DNA of 64,000 nucleotides from Megasphaera sp. AM44-1BH (GTDB taxonomy: Bacteria; Bacillota; Negativicutes; Veillonellales; Megasphaeraceae), in the NCBI RefSeq assembly GCF_003467125.1, contig NZ_QSFA01000004.1, positions 68,429 through 132,428 of the forward strand, given 5' to 3'. A model generated the notes under the pieces. That model did no database searches, was not told the DNA's origin, and worked only from the letters and a program-made list of their open reading frames with translations. A program made the translations under genes and the position numbers. Below, piece by piece: positions 8,116 to 16,789 of the stretch (within the stretch, counting starts at the first letter, position 1; each line of letters begins with the position of its first letter).

Positions 8116-9027
8116 TCAGCCTTGTTCCTTCAAATACCTCCGCAAGGCGTCTTTCCAGTCTGGTAACGGTTTGAATCCGTTGGTGATAAGTTTACTTTTA
8201 TCTAGTCTCGAATTGAACGGCCGTTTGGCTTTAGACAGGCCATATTCTGCTGTTGTTACCGGTACTACCTTCGTTGTATATCCAGCCTGCCGATAGATTT
8301 CACAGGTAAAATCATACCACGAAATATAGTCGCCTTCATTGGTTGCATGATAATAGCCATACTTATCGCTTTCAATCATATCGACCAACAGACGGGCTAA
8401 ATCAAATGTATATGTCGGCGTTCCAATCTGATCATTGACGACACGCACGGTATCATGTGTTTTTCCTACATTAAGCATAGTTTTGACAAAGTTTTTCCCA
8501 TTTTTGCCAAATACCCAGGCAATGCGGACAATAAAATACTTATCCAACGTGCCGGAAACAGCCAGTTCCCCTTCCAATTTTGTCTGTCCATAGACATTTA
8601 GTGGTTTATACTCTTTGCAATCTGGCTGCCACGGTTCGGTACCCTGTCCATCAAAGACATAATCCGTACTCAGATACAGCATCTTGCAATCCAGCTCTTT
8701 GCAGATATCAGCAATATTCTGTGTACCACCAGCATTTACTGCCCGGACTTTGGCCACATTTTCATCATCCTCTGCCATGTCCACAGCCGTCCAGGCTGCG
8801 CAGTGTACGACGGCATCAGGATGTACTTCTTCTAAAACTCGTTTTACTGCCGATGCATCAGTAATATCCAAAGATACGTAGGGCATCCTGGTTACGGCTG
8901 TTCCATCGGCTATCCCGCTATAGAGCGGTGCCAAATCACTGCCTACCCCTTCATGGCCGCGGGATGCCAGCTCATTCATCACATCATGCCCCAACTGGCC
9001 ATTGACACCGGTTACAAATATTTTCAT
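8116..9027 (-). CDS. rfbD: dTDP-4-dehydrorhamnose reductase
   Basis: NADPH-dependent last step to dTDP-L-rhamnose. A short-chain dehydrogenase fold protein of 303 residues with the nucleotide motif GVNGQLG near residue 7, STDYVFDG, and the catalytic YxxxK (YGQTK). AGGAGG precedes the ATG. It lies between rfbC and rfbB in the rhamnose set. The gene has higher GC than the neighbouring transferases. The gaps on both sides are filled by word-repeat elements. Confidence 0.96.
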   Translation of the reverse strand: MKIFVTGVNGQLGHDVMNELASRGHEGVGSDLAPLYSGIADGTAVTRMPYVSLDITDASAVKRVLEEVHPDAVVHCAAWTAVDMAEDDENVAKVRAVNAGGTQNIADICKELDCKMLYLSTDYVFDGQGTEPWQPDCKEYKPLNVYGQTKLEGELAVSGTLDKYFIVRIAWVFGKNGKNFVKTMLNVGKTHDTVRVVNDQIGTPTYTFDLARLLVDMIESDKYGYYHATNEGDYISWYDFTCEIYRQAGYTTKVVPVTTAEYGLSKAKRPFNSRLDKSKLITNGFKPLPDWKDALRRYLKEQG

Positions 9028-9044
9028 GCCTTTTCCTCCTAAAA

Positions 9045-9657
9045 ACAGCCGCCAGCAGTCAGCCGCCAGCAGCCAATAATTGCACTGCGCGCATTGCCTT
9101 TGGCTCGCTGTAATTTATCAAATTCATCTATTCAGCTTATAAACCAACGAATTAATCATCTTTCCTACTTCCATGCAAAGTTCCATGGAATCACTTATTG
9201 CATCTTTTCCTACATAATGAAATCGTACACACAATCTTAGTTGTGTTTCAATTTCAGCAATAGAACCTTTGGAAATATGCAAAAAATAAGAAAACTCCCT
9301 ATCAGTTCGTCTTGCCTGTCCTTCTGCAATATTTGAGGGGACCGAAACCGCTGCTCTGCGCAACTGATCTGAAAGACCAAAGCGTTCTTCAACGGGCAAC
9401 TTTAACGTAACCTCATAAACAGCCTCAGCTAAATCCATCGCTTTCTGCCATATTGTATAATCTTCGTAACAACGTAACGTCATGTAAACTCCTATCTAGA
9501 ATACAGCATATTCCAGGTTTGCTTAAAACCTCCCCCTTTTTTAGCAACTAGAAATTCGTCGCTGACAATTCACCTGCTTAATTTTTCAGCATCAGAGACT
9601 GCAAGCCCATGGACGCAACTGGCTGCTGACAGCTCACCCCTGCGACCTGCGCCGGGG
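9045..9657. repeat. word-repeat tracts flanking the first S23 gene
   Basis: The left tract 9045-9076 consists of CAGCCGCCAGCAGTCAGC-type words. The right tract, about 9557-9657, contains the complements (GGCTGCTGACAGC) and CTGCGACCTGCG. The two tracts lie in opposite orientation around the four-helix-bundle gene 9124-9483. The word family differs from those at the other two rfb junctions, although the layout is the same. Confidence 0.55.
9124..9483 (-). CDS. S23/four-helix-bundle protein (rRNA intervening-sequence family)
   Basis: A 119-residue helical protein of the S23 family, named after proteins encoded in 23S rRNA intervening sequences and related to the Avd protein of diversity-generating retroelements. 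Diagnostic segments are LRCYEDYTIWQKAM, LRRAAVSVPSNIAEGQAR and the LxxISKGSIAE region. It is clearly a paralogue of 10778-11179 (shared SDQ-RRAAVS-PSNIAEGQAR). It interrupts the rfbD-rfbB junction in the same direction and is bounded by inverted word repeats. The molecular function is not known; nucleic-acid binding is a reasonable guess from the family's high positive charge. No reverse transcriptase of the retroelement type is nearby. Confidence 0.88.
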   Translation of the reverse strand: MTLRCYEDYTIWQKAMDLAEAVYEVTLKLPVEERFGLSDQLRRAAVSVPSNIAEGQARRTDREFSYFLHISKGSIAEIETQLRLCVRFHYVGKDAISDSMELCMEVGKMINSLVYKLNR

Positions 9658-9659
9658 CT

Positions 9660-10682
9660 TCATCCCCGGTTCTCATACATTTTCTGGTAATACTGCTGGT
9701 ATTCACCGGAAATGATAGGTTGCCACCAGTCTTCGTGGTCCAGGTACCACTGGATGGTCTTTTTGATGCCGTCAGCGAATTTCGTTTCTGGCAGCCAGCC
9801 CAGTTCGTTATGGATTTTCGTCGGGTCAATGGCGTAGCGGCGGTCATGGCCTTTGCGGTCGGTTACGTGATGGATTAGGCTTTCCGGCTTACCCAGTTCT
9901 TTGCAAATCAGTTTGACGATATCAATGTTCTTCATTTCATTGTGACCACCAACGTTATATACTTCCCCGACTCGACCGTTCTGGAGAATGAGGTCGATGG
10001 CCCGGCAATGGTCTTCTACGTAGAGCCAATCCCGCACGTTGAGTCCATCTCCATAGACAGGCAGAGGCTTGTCATGAAGGGCATTGATAATCATAAGGGG
10101 AATCAGTTTTTCTGGGAAATGATAGGGCCCGTAGTTATTGGAACAGCGGCTGATGGTTACTGGCAGACCATAGGTCCGGTGATAGGCCAGTACCAAGAGG
10201 TCTGCCGAGGCCTTTGAGGAACTGTATGGACTGGACGTATGAATCGGTGTCGTTTCCGTAAAGAACAAATCCGGTCGTTCCAAAGGCAGGTCTCCATAGA
10301 CTTCATCCGTCGATACCTGATGATACCGCTGGATACCGTACTTGCGGCAGGCATCCATGAGTACGGCCGTGCCCATGATATTCGTTTCCAGGAAAATCGA
10401 CGGATTTTCAATAGACCGATCCACATGGGATTCGGCAGCAAAATTGACGAGCACATCAGGATGCTCTTCCTCAAAGAGCTGATATACAGCATTACGATCG
10501 CATATATCCGCCCGGACGAACCGGAAATTTGGCTGATCCATAACAGGTGCCAACGTAGACAAATTCCCCGCATACGTCAACTTATCCAGACACACAATCC
10601 GATACTCCGGATGAAACTTCAACATATGAAATACAAAATTCGAACCAATAAACCCGGCACCGCCGGTTATTATTATATTCAT
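9660..10682 (-). CDS. rfbB: dTDP-glucose 4,6-dehydratase
   Basis: Removes water from dTDP-glucose to give dTDP-4-keto-6-deoxyglucose, the branch point for both dTDP-rhamnose and the 3-amino sugar made by the genes at 13467-15813. A 340-residue extended SDR with GGAGFIGSNF near residue 7, the FAAESHVDRS segment and catalytic YxxxK (YSSSK), full length for the family. GGAGG lies upstream of the ATG. Confidence 0.97.
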   Translation of the reverse strand: MNIIITGGAGFIGSNFVFHMLKFHPEYRIVCLDKLTYAGNLSTLAPVMDQPNFRFVRADICDRNAVYQLFEEEHPDVLVNFAAESHVDRSIENPSIFLETNIMGTAVLMDACRKYGIQRYHQVSTDEVYGDLPLERPDLFFTETTPIHTSSPYSSSKASADLLVLAYHRTYGLPVTISRCSNNYGPYHFPEKLIPLMIINALHDKPLPVYGDGLNVRDWLYVEDHCRAIDLILQNGRVGEVYNVGGHNEMKNIDIVKLICKELGKPESLIHHVTDRKGHDRRYAIDPTKIHNELGWLPETKFADGIKKTIQWYLDHEDWWQPIISGEYQQYYQKMYENRG

Positions 10683-10720
10683 GCTAGGGTTCCTCCATTA
10701 TAAGTCATTATCGGTATTTC

Positions 10721-11280
10721 AAGTGGTGTGTAATCGGTGGTTGGTGGTTAGTGATTAGTGGTCAGTAAATACAAAAATTATTTATTCTTTAAACTACGTA
10801 TTAAGCCAGTTAGAAGTCTATTAACTTTTTTACTTAACAGGATTGCTTCTGCTGTTTGTTCATTCGTTACATAAGAAAAATCAGCACATAACAATAGCTG
10901 AGTTAACAATTCTGCATTAGAGCCTTTTGCAATATAAAGAAATTGAATAAATTCTTTGGTCGAGTTTCTTGCTTGTCCTTCCGCAATATTTGATGGAATA
11001 GAAACGGCAGCTCGTCGCATTTGATCAGACAGTGCATATCGCTCTTCTGACGGAAGTAGCTTTACTAATTTGTAAATTTCTTTTGCCAATTGCATAGATT
11101 CCTGCCAAACAATCAAATCTTGAAAACATCTCAAGGAAATATCAATCACCTCTCTGGATTCAGTATCGAGTACATACATGGTAACAATCTACCTACAAGT
11201 ACTATAACTCTCTACATTCTCTGGATGTCCTTCATCAACCATTTTATTCTCTGACCACTGTTCACTAACCACTGGCCACT
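10721..11280. repeat. word-repeat tracts flanking the second S23 gene
   Basis: The left tract 10721-10768 is made of GTGGTTAGTGATTAGTGG-type words. The right tract 11249-11280 is the complement type (GACCACTGTTCACTAACCAC, then CTGGCCACT). The tracts are inverted relative to each other with the S23 gene 10778-11179 between them. Confidence 0.65.
10778..11179 (-). CDS. S23/four-helix-bundle protein, second copy
   Basis: A 133-residue paralogue of the protein at 9124-9483, with LRCFQDLIVWQESM, SDQMRRAAVSIPSNIAEGQAR and FLYIAKGSNAELLTQLLL. It has about 14 extra residues at the N-terminus, so an internal start may be used. It lies between rfbB and rfbA, again bordered by inverted word-repeat tracts but of a different word family. 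Function unknown. Its position suggests repeated, orientation-controlled insertion into the rfb operon without breaking any gene. Confidence 0.85.
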   Translation of the reverse strand: MYVLDTESREVIDISLRCFQDLIVWQESMQLAKEIYKLVKLLPSEERYALSDQMRRAAVSIPSNIAEGQARNSTKEFIQFLYIAKGSNAELLTQLLLCADFSYVTNEQTAEAILLSKKVNRLLTGLIRSLKNK

Positions 11281-11286
11281 ATTAAA

Positions 11287-12168
11287 TCAATCCGGTAAAA
11301 TCTTCCCTTCAGCTACTTTTTTCAGGTATTGTCCATATGGGCTCTTGCCGTATTTGATGGCACTTTCCATGAGTGTGGCTTTGTCGATCCAGCCGTGTCC
11401 ATAGGCAATTTCTTCCAGTGCTGCTATGTGGATGCCTGCCCGGTTTTCGACGGCCCGGACAAATTCCCCGGCTACGCTCAGGCTTTCCATTGTACCCGTG
11501 TCCAGCCAGGCATACCCGCGTCCCAGTGTGACGACATTGAGATTGCCTTTTTCCAGATATATTTTATTTAAATCGGTAATTTCCAGTTCCCCACGGGCAG
11601 AAGGTTTGACCTGCTTTGCATAGTCGCAGACATTTTCATCATAAAAATAGAGCCCAGTAACAGCATAGTTGGTCTTCGGCTTCTCAGGCTTTTCTTCAAT
11701 AGAAATGGCCTTACCATTTTGATCAAACTCGATAACGCCAAACCGTTCAGGATCCTCGACGTAATACCCGAATACCGTAGCTCCCTCTGTATTAGAAGCA
11801 GCCTTTCTCAAATGCTTTGTCAGTCCGGCACCGTAGAAAATATTATCTCCCAGAATCATGGCACACGATTCCCCATTTATGAACGCTTCACCGAGAATAA
11901 AGGCCTGAGCCAGTCCGTCTGGCGATGGCTGCACCTTATAACTCAGATGAATACCATAGCGGGATCCATCTCCTAGGAGCCGTTCAAAATTCGGCAGATC
12001 CACCGGAGTAGAAATAATCAGGATATCCCGGATACCCGCCAGCATCAACGTCGATAAAGGATAAAAAATCATAGGTTTGTCATACACAGGCAACAACTGC
12101 TTAGATGTCACCATCGTCAGCGGATACAAACGCGTGCCACTACCACCAGCTAATACAATACCTTTCAA
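11287..12168 (-). CDS. rfbA: glucose-1-phosphate thymidylyltransferase
   Basis: Makes dTDP-glucose from dTTP and glucose-1-phosphate, first step of the dTDP-sugar branch. The signature LAGGSGTRLYPLT is at the N-terminus, with ILGDNIFYG and EEKPEKPKTNYAVTGLYFYD. The likely start is TTG at 12168, which gives the canonical KGIVLAGG start and stands 8 nt after GGAG; a longer GTG-initiated frame (12177) overlaps the ribosome binding site. About 293 residues, normal for RmlA. Confidence 0.96.
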   Translation of the reverse strand: MKGIVLAGGSGTRLYPLTMVTSKQLLPVYDKPMIFYPLSTLMLAGIRDILIISTPVDLPNFERLLGDGSRYGIHLSYKVQPSPDGLAQAFILGEAFINGESCAMILGDNIFYGAGLTKHLRKAASNTEGATVFGYYVEDPERFGVIEFDQNGKAISIEEKPEKPKTNYAVTGLYFYDENVCDYAKQVKPSARGELEITDLNKIYLEKGNLNVVTLGRGYAWLDTGTMESLSVAGEFVRAVENRAGIHIAALEEIAYGHGWIDKATLMESAIKYGKSPYGQYLKKVAEGKILPD

Positions 12169-12200
12169 AAAAATCACTCCTTAACTAAATTAAAATAATG

Positions 12201-13259
12201 TTATTTATTTAAATTAATTCGACGATATATTCTTGGAGTTATATACGTATTTACTAAAAATACTATTTGCTTAACTACATAATGCAAAATAAAAGCAGCA
12301 AAGACAATCCTTACTATGGTTAATCCTAATAATCCCAACGCATAGTAGACATTTTTTGGATTCCAAATTTCTAACATATATAAAATAACAACATGTTGTA
12401 GAAGAAAGATTTCATAAGATATATTGCTAAGCCAAACTATAATTTTTTTCAAAATAGAATTCGTTGTAATCTTGGAACCGATACTATAAAAAACGAAAAA
12501 AAGTAATAATCCATCTGCTTGTGCACTAATCGTACTATCTCGTTGAGCGGGTATAAAAAGAAGTAATAACAAAAAAACAAGTGATACAATAGATATCCAT
12601 TCTCTTAAGAATATCTGATGCTTCATGATTAACATACCAAGATAAAAGCTAAAAATAACACTAAAAACATTACGAAATGGATCTTGAGAAAACATGTTCC
12701 ATGTATAAGTTGCAACAAACAGTGTTACAATTATCATTGAGGAAAAAAATTCACTTTTATTTATTATCCCCAGTAATACTGGATAAGTCAAATAGGCTAT
12801 AATAATTGCACCAAGAAACCATTCTCCTAAAATATAAAAAGTATGAAATTGTAACCATGCAAATAAGTACCCATCCATACCTATAAATGTAAAAAAATAA
12901 TATTTTATAGGGTGTCTTAACGCTATTGTGGCATTATGAAGTATTGGACTTTCTAAAAATATAAATAAATAAGCTAAATAAAATGCAGGGAATATAGCTA
13001 TCCATCTTCTTTTGTAAAATCTCCATACAGAGTCGATTTTATTATGATGTAAATATAAGAGCGCTCCAGAAGTCAAGAAAAAAACAGCAACTAGAACGCT
13101 CCCCCAACTACCAGTATAGTTAGGCAGGGAAACTAACCAATTTAAATTTTGAGCATGACATCCGAAATGAAAACAGATAATTCCTAATGCAGAAGCAGCT
13201 TTAATAAAATCAAAAGCATAAATTCTCTGTTTACTTTTATTATAGCTTGAATCATTCAT
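12201..13259 (-). CDS. acyltransferase-3 family membrane O-acyltransferase
   Basis: A 352-residue integral membrane protein with about ten hydrophobic segments and an N-terminal AASALGIICFHFGCH that carries the histidine typical of acyltransferase family 3. Such enzymes add acetyl or other acyl groups to surface sugars. It lies in the polysaccharide locus between rfbA and the amino-sugar genes and probably decorates the exported glycan. The substrate is not evident. Very AT-rich (many Ile/Phe codons), unlike rfbA, so it was probably acquired separately. Confidence 0.85.
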   Translation of the reverse strand: MNDSSYNKSKQRIYAFDFIKAASALGIICFHFGCHAQNLNWLVSLPNYTGSWGSVLVAVFFLTSGALLYLHHNKIDSVWRFYKRRWIAIFPAFYLAYLFIFLESPILHNATIALRHPIKYYFFTFIGMDGYLFAWLQFHTFYILGEWFLGAIIIAYLTYPVLLGIINKSEFFSSMIIVTLFVATYTWNMFSQDPFRNVFSVIFSFYLGMLIMKHQIFLREWISIVSLVFLLLLLFIPAQRDSTISAQADGLLLFFVFYSIGSKITTNSILKKIIVWLSNISYEIFLLQHVVILYMLEIWNPKNVYYALGLLGLTIVRIVFAAFILHYVVKQIVFLVNTYITPRIYRRINLNK

Positions 13260-13422
13260 TCATAAACCTCGTTTGATTACAATACAGAGTGTGTCGATAT
13301 GAGCAAACTTACTTGTTATTCATTACTGTAAAAACTTTAATTATAAATTTATAAAAACACAACAATTGTAAAAAAATAGCAAATAATCTTTAAATATAAA
13401 TTTTTCTACTATAAATATCATA

Positions 13423-13461
13423 CATGCGCTTTTATTAATGAATAATTAATAAAAGCGCATG
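13423..13461. terminator. perfect 17-bp hairpin
   Basis: CATGCGCTTTTATTAAT and its inverted copy are separated by a few bases, immediately downstream of the acetyltransferase stop codon. A U-run is lacking, so it may act as an mRNA 3' stabiliser or a bidirectional stop. Confidence 0.5.
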
Positions 13462-13466
13462 TTATA

Positions 13467-14255
13467 CTACCTATTTAAGCTATTTATCCATGCATCATAG
13501 TCAGTATCTTCCCATGGCATATATTTTTTAAAAGAATATCTCCAAGGGTAAACGGGTTTTCCAGTTTTTCTATCTTTTATTTTGCGAATATCGGAAATAA
13601 CTTTAGCAGGATTGCCACCCACTACTTCAAATGGATTAACATTTTTTGTAACTACTGCACCAGCAGCAATTAAGCTATCGCTCTCTATAACAACTCCAGG
13701 TAATATTACACTTTGAGTAGCAATAACTGCAAACTTTTTAACAGTAACACCTTTCATTACTTCAGATGGAGGTGTAGGATCATTTGTCAATACTACATAC
13801 GGAAAAATCCAAACAAAATCTTCTATAGTCGATTGTTGACCAATATGTACATTACTATGCATACGTACGTAGTTGCCAATCGTACAATGTCCTTGAATAT
13901 CATCTAAAGTTCCTAAACTGCAATGATGACCAATTGATGACTTTTCACGAATGGTAACGTTATGTCCGGTTGAAAAATGATTTCCAATTGTTGTATCCCC
14001 ATAAATAATTGTGCCACTCCGAATTATTGAAGAGTTTCCAATTATTAATGGGTGTTTGCCTAGATCATGAGTTTGATAAAAATCCATTTGATATTCACCA
14101 AGAATGCAATTTGCATCAATGAAGCAATCGTCGCCAATTGTTACGTTGTCTCTTATGATAACTCGGTGATCAATATAGACATTTTTTCCAATCTTAATGT
14201 TATTTCCTAGTATGACATCATCACAAATTTTTGCTGTTTCATCTATTGTATTCAC
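13467..14255 (-). CDS. left-handed beta-helix acetyltransferase of dTDP-3-amino-3,6-dideoxyhexose
   Basis: A 262-residue protein with hexapeptide repeats over most of its length (IKIGKNVYID, VTIGDDCFID, TTIGNHFSTG and others), a trimeric left-handed beta helix. Such enzymes (FdtC/QdtC/WbbJ-like) transfer acetyl from acetyl-CoA to a sugar amino group. The start is GTG at 14255 behind AAGGAGAAG. It directly follows the aminotransferase gene (18 bp gap), which supports N-acetylation of its product. The closing region after residue 220 (KPVYPWRYSFKKYMPWEDTDYD) is a short non-repeat tail. Confidence 0.82.
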   Translation of the reverse strand: MNTIDETAKICDDVILGNNIKIGKNVYIDHRVIIRDNVTIGDDCFIDANCILGEYQMDFYQTHDLGKHPLIIGNSSIIRSGTIIYGDTTIGNHFSTGHNVTIREKSSIGHHCSLGTLDDIQGHCTIGNYVRMHSNVHIGQQSTIEDFVWIFPYVVLTNDPTPPSEVMKGVTVKKFAVIATQSVILPGVVIESDSLIAAGAVVTKNVNPFEVVGGNPAKVISDIRKIKDRKTGKPVYPWRYSFKKYMPWEDTDYDAWINSLNR

Positions 14256-14273
14256 GATTCTTCTCCTTGATTT

Positions 14274-15374
14274 TTATTTATTAAAACTATTTATCATTTT
14301 TATTACATAAGAAACCTGGTCATCTGTCATGCCATAAAACATAGGAATGCTTAATTCAGTCGAACTAATTTCTTCTGCAATCGGCAAATCACCTTTTTTT
14401 ATATTTAAATTACTATAAGCTTTTTGCAAATGCATTGGAATGGGATAGTGTTTATTGGTTCCTATACCTTTATCGTTCAAATATTTTTCTAATTCGTCTC
14501 TTTTAGCACAGCGAATAGCAAAGATATGCCAAACAGGATTAACGTTTTCTATTACATGAGGTAAAATAACTTGAGGATTATTTATTTCATTAATATATCT
14601 GCTAGCAATGCGTTGACGTTCTTTATTCATACGGTCTAAATGTGGTAATTTTACACTTAAGAAAGCTGCCTGTAATTCATCCAATCTGCTGTTATTTCCT
14701 TGATAAATATGGTGATATTTATAATCTGATCCATAATTTCCCAATGCTCGTACTTTAGAAGCAGTTATTTTGTCATTCGTAACTATGGCACCCGCATCGC
14801 CAAGGGCTCCTAAATTCTTTCCAGGATAGAAGCTGAATCCCGCTGCATTACCGAATGTACCCACTTTCTTATTTTTATAAGTAGCTCCATGTGCCTGTGC
14901 ACAATCTTCTACTAAAAGTAGATGATATTTTTGAACTATTTCTAGAATAGGATCCATGTCACATGGTTGTCCATATAAATGAACTATAATTATTGCTTTA
15001 GTATGGGATGTAATTTTACTTTCAATTTCATTAGGATTGATATTAAATGTATTAATATCTGGTTCAACAAAAACTGGTTTAGCACCTGAATATGTAACTG
15101 CTAAAGCAGTAGCAATAAAAGTATTAGAGGGTACTAAAACTTCATCCCCTTCTTTGATACCTAAAGCTTTTAGGCTCAACATTAGGGCATCTAATCCGGT
15201 TCCACAACCTATACAGTAATTTATGTTTAAATATTTGGCAAAGGCAGTTTCAAATTGTTCATCTTCTTTTCCCTCAATATACCAACTAGAATCAAAAACT
15301 CTTTCAAAAGCTCGATGAATATCATCATTTAATTCATGTTCCATAGGTAAAAACGAGACAAATGGTACTTTCAT
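14274..15374 (-). CDS. DegT/DnrJ/EryC1/StrS sugar 3-aminotransferase
   Basis: A 366-residue PLP enzyme of the sugar aminotransferase family. The PLP lysine is K186 in FYPGKNLGALGD, and the cofactor-ring aspartate is D157 in VEDCAQAHG. GNNSRLDELQAAFL is the family's conserved segment. In this context, next to a ketoisomerase, it should aminate dTDP-3-keto-6-deoxyhexose (FdtB/QdtB type). It is full length, with the ATG behind GTGGGGAT. Confidence 0.92.
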   Translation of the reverse strand: MKVPFVSFLPMEHELNDDIHRAFERVFDSSWYIEGKEDEQFETAFAKYLNINYCIGCGTGLDALMLSLKALGIKEGDEVLVPSNTFIATALAVTYSGAKPVFVEPDINTFNINPNEIESKITSHTKAIIIVHLYGQPCDMDPILEIVQKYHLLLVEDCAQAHGATYKNKKVGTFGNAAGFSFYPGKNLGALGDAGAIVTNDKITASKVRALGNYGSDYKYHHIYQGNNSRLDELQAAFLSVKLPHLDRMNKERQRIASRYINEINNPQVILPHVIENVNPVWHIFAIRCAKRDELEKYLNDKGIGTNKHYPIPMHLQKAYSNLNIKKGDLPIAEEISSTELSIPMFYGMTDDQVSYVIKMINSFNK

Positions 15375-15399
15375 TTTAAAATCCCCACTTTCAATAAAA

Positions 15400-15813
15400 T
15401 TATTTTTTATGTATAAATTTTAAAAATTCATCATATTGTCGGATATAATCTGATTCATCGTATAATTTTGATGCTAAAACTAATAGAACCGCACCATTCG
15501 TGAAGTCAAACATTTCTCTCCAAATGGCATTTGAGATATACAATCCTTTATCCGGCTTATCTAATGTAACAGTTTTTCGCTTGGTACCATTGTCTAGTAA
15601 AATCTTACATTCGCCATGAACACAAATTAAAACCTGCTCTAATGACTTATGGGCATGTTTTCCTCTAATGACATTATTTTTTGTATCAAATATATAGTAG
15701 ATTCTCTTAATATTAAAAGGTATATCCTTGTTCTCCTCTAAAGCTATTAATCCCCCCCTATTATCTCCGTGAATTTTAAAGTCCAATAATTTAATAGTTT
15801 TATTATCAGTCAT
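15400..15813 (-). CDS. dTDP-4-keto-6-deoxyglucose 3,4-ketoisomerase (FdtA/QdtA type)
   Basis: A cupin of 137 residues counted from ATG 15813, which stands 9 nt after AAAGGG. The conserved active-site histidines are in RGKHAHK (H53, H55), with IKRIYYIFD just before. The enzyme moves the keto group from C4 to C3 and so commits dTDP-4-keto-6-deoxyglucose to the 3-amino-sugar branch. The start overlaps the stop of the glycosyltransferase gene by 8 nt. Whether the product is the Fuc3N or Qui3N series depends on the C4 stereochemistry and cannot be read here. Confidence 0.9.
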   Translation of the reverse strand: MTDNKTIKLLDFKIHGDNRGGLIALEENKDIPFNIKRIYYIFDTKNNVIRGKHAHKSLEQVLICVHGECKILLDNGTKRKTVTLDKPDKGLYISNAIWREMFDFTNGAVLLVLASKLYDESDYIRQYDEFLKFIHKK

Positions 15814-16789
15814 TTGATTCATCCCTTTCATTTGTATTAAATTTACCAGTTTCCATAAAAAAATCAAGATAATTAAAATTATATTTTGTACTTAGTATTG
15901 AGCACATTACGTCATCATTTATATAATTCCATATTTTTTCACAACCTACTTCATGAACAGATTTTATAGATTGCTTTAACAGTAAAAAAGACTTTTCAAT
16001 CTCAAAGCATCTCTTATCGTTCATTGATGCAACTGAAAACTGATTAGGAAAAATCTCATGAAGCAGCTCCCAAGTCATATTATTCAATATATTTTTATAA
16101 ATCATCTTCATTTCAAATTCCATGCGTCCATTATTATTTTTTGATGAAATATTATTGGCATGCCTTCGATATTTAATTAATCTCTTATTAATAATGGGCA
16201 TATCATATTTTTTTGACAAACTTAACCAGCATGCAAAATCCTGAAGCTGTAGCGATGAGATAAGAAAGGGATTTTTTTCCTCGATGATATCCTTTTGAAA
16301 AAAAGCTGTAGGCGCACAAAAATAATTTCCTTTTTCAAATAACCTTTTGAACACTTTTCTATTTGAGAAAGAATGATCTGAAAAAAATACAGGAAAATCT
16401 TCATCAGGAATAATATTATCTTCATCATCAATTATTATAGGAAGACCAAAACAAATCTTATAATTAAATGAATTGGCAAATTCATATTGAACCTGTAAAC
16501 GATCTGGCAGTGAAATATCATCTCCTGACATTAATGCAATCCATGCTCCCTTAGCCAATGAAATCCCAACATTGGAAGCACTACTTGGCCCTTCATTTTG
16601 TTTAAATACCTTTTTAATTCTAGAATCTGAGTATTGGTCGATTTTTCTTTTTGTATCGTCTATCGAACCATCGTCTACGATAATTAATTCAAAATTATTA
16701 AATGATTGGCTTAAAATACTATCTATTGCTTTTTTTATAAATTTTCCCTGGTTATAAGTTGTTAAAACAACAGATATATCTGGTAACAT
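15806..16789 (-). CDS. family 2 glycosyltransferase
   Basis: A 327-residue GT-A enzyme. The N-terminus has VVLTTYNQGKFIKKAIDSIL and LIIVDDGSIDDT, and the metal-binding DxD equivalent is SGDD near residue 95. It should add one sugar to the lipid-linked glycan on the cytoplasmic face. It overlaps the ketoisomerase gene by 8 nt and starts right after the GT61-like gene (the stop at 16790 is adjacent), so the three are co-translated. Confidence 0.88.
   Translation of the reverse strand: MLPDISVVLTTYNQGKFIKKAIDSILSQSFNNFELIIVDDGSIDDTKRKIDQYSDSRIKKVFKQNEGPSSASNVGISLAKGAWIALMSGDDISLPDRLQVQYEFANSFNYKICFGLPIIIDDEDNIIPDEDFPVFFSDHSFSNRKVFKRLFEKGNYFCAPTAFFQKDIIEEKNPFLISSLQLQDFACWLSLSKKYDMPIINKRLIKYRRHANNISSKNNNGRMEFEMKMIYKNILNNMTWELLHEIFPNQFSVASMNDKRCFEIEKSFLLLKQSIKSVHEVGCEKIWNYINDDVMCSILSTKYNFNYLDFFMETGKFNTNERDESND

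Noticed and set aside
9124..11179. diversity-generating retroelement
   Set aside because: S23 proteins resemble Avd, but there is no retroelement-type reverse transcriptase, template repeat or variable-repeat target nearby.
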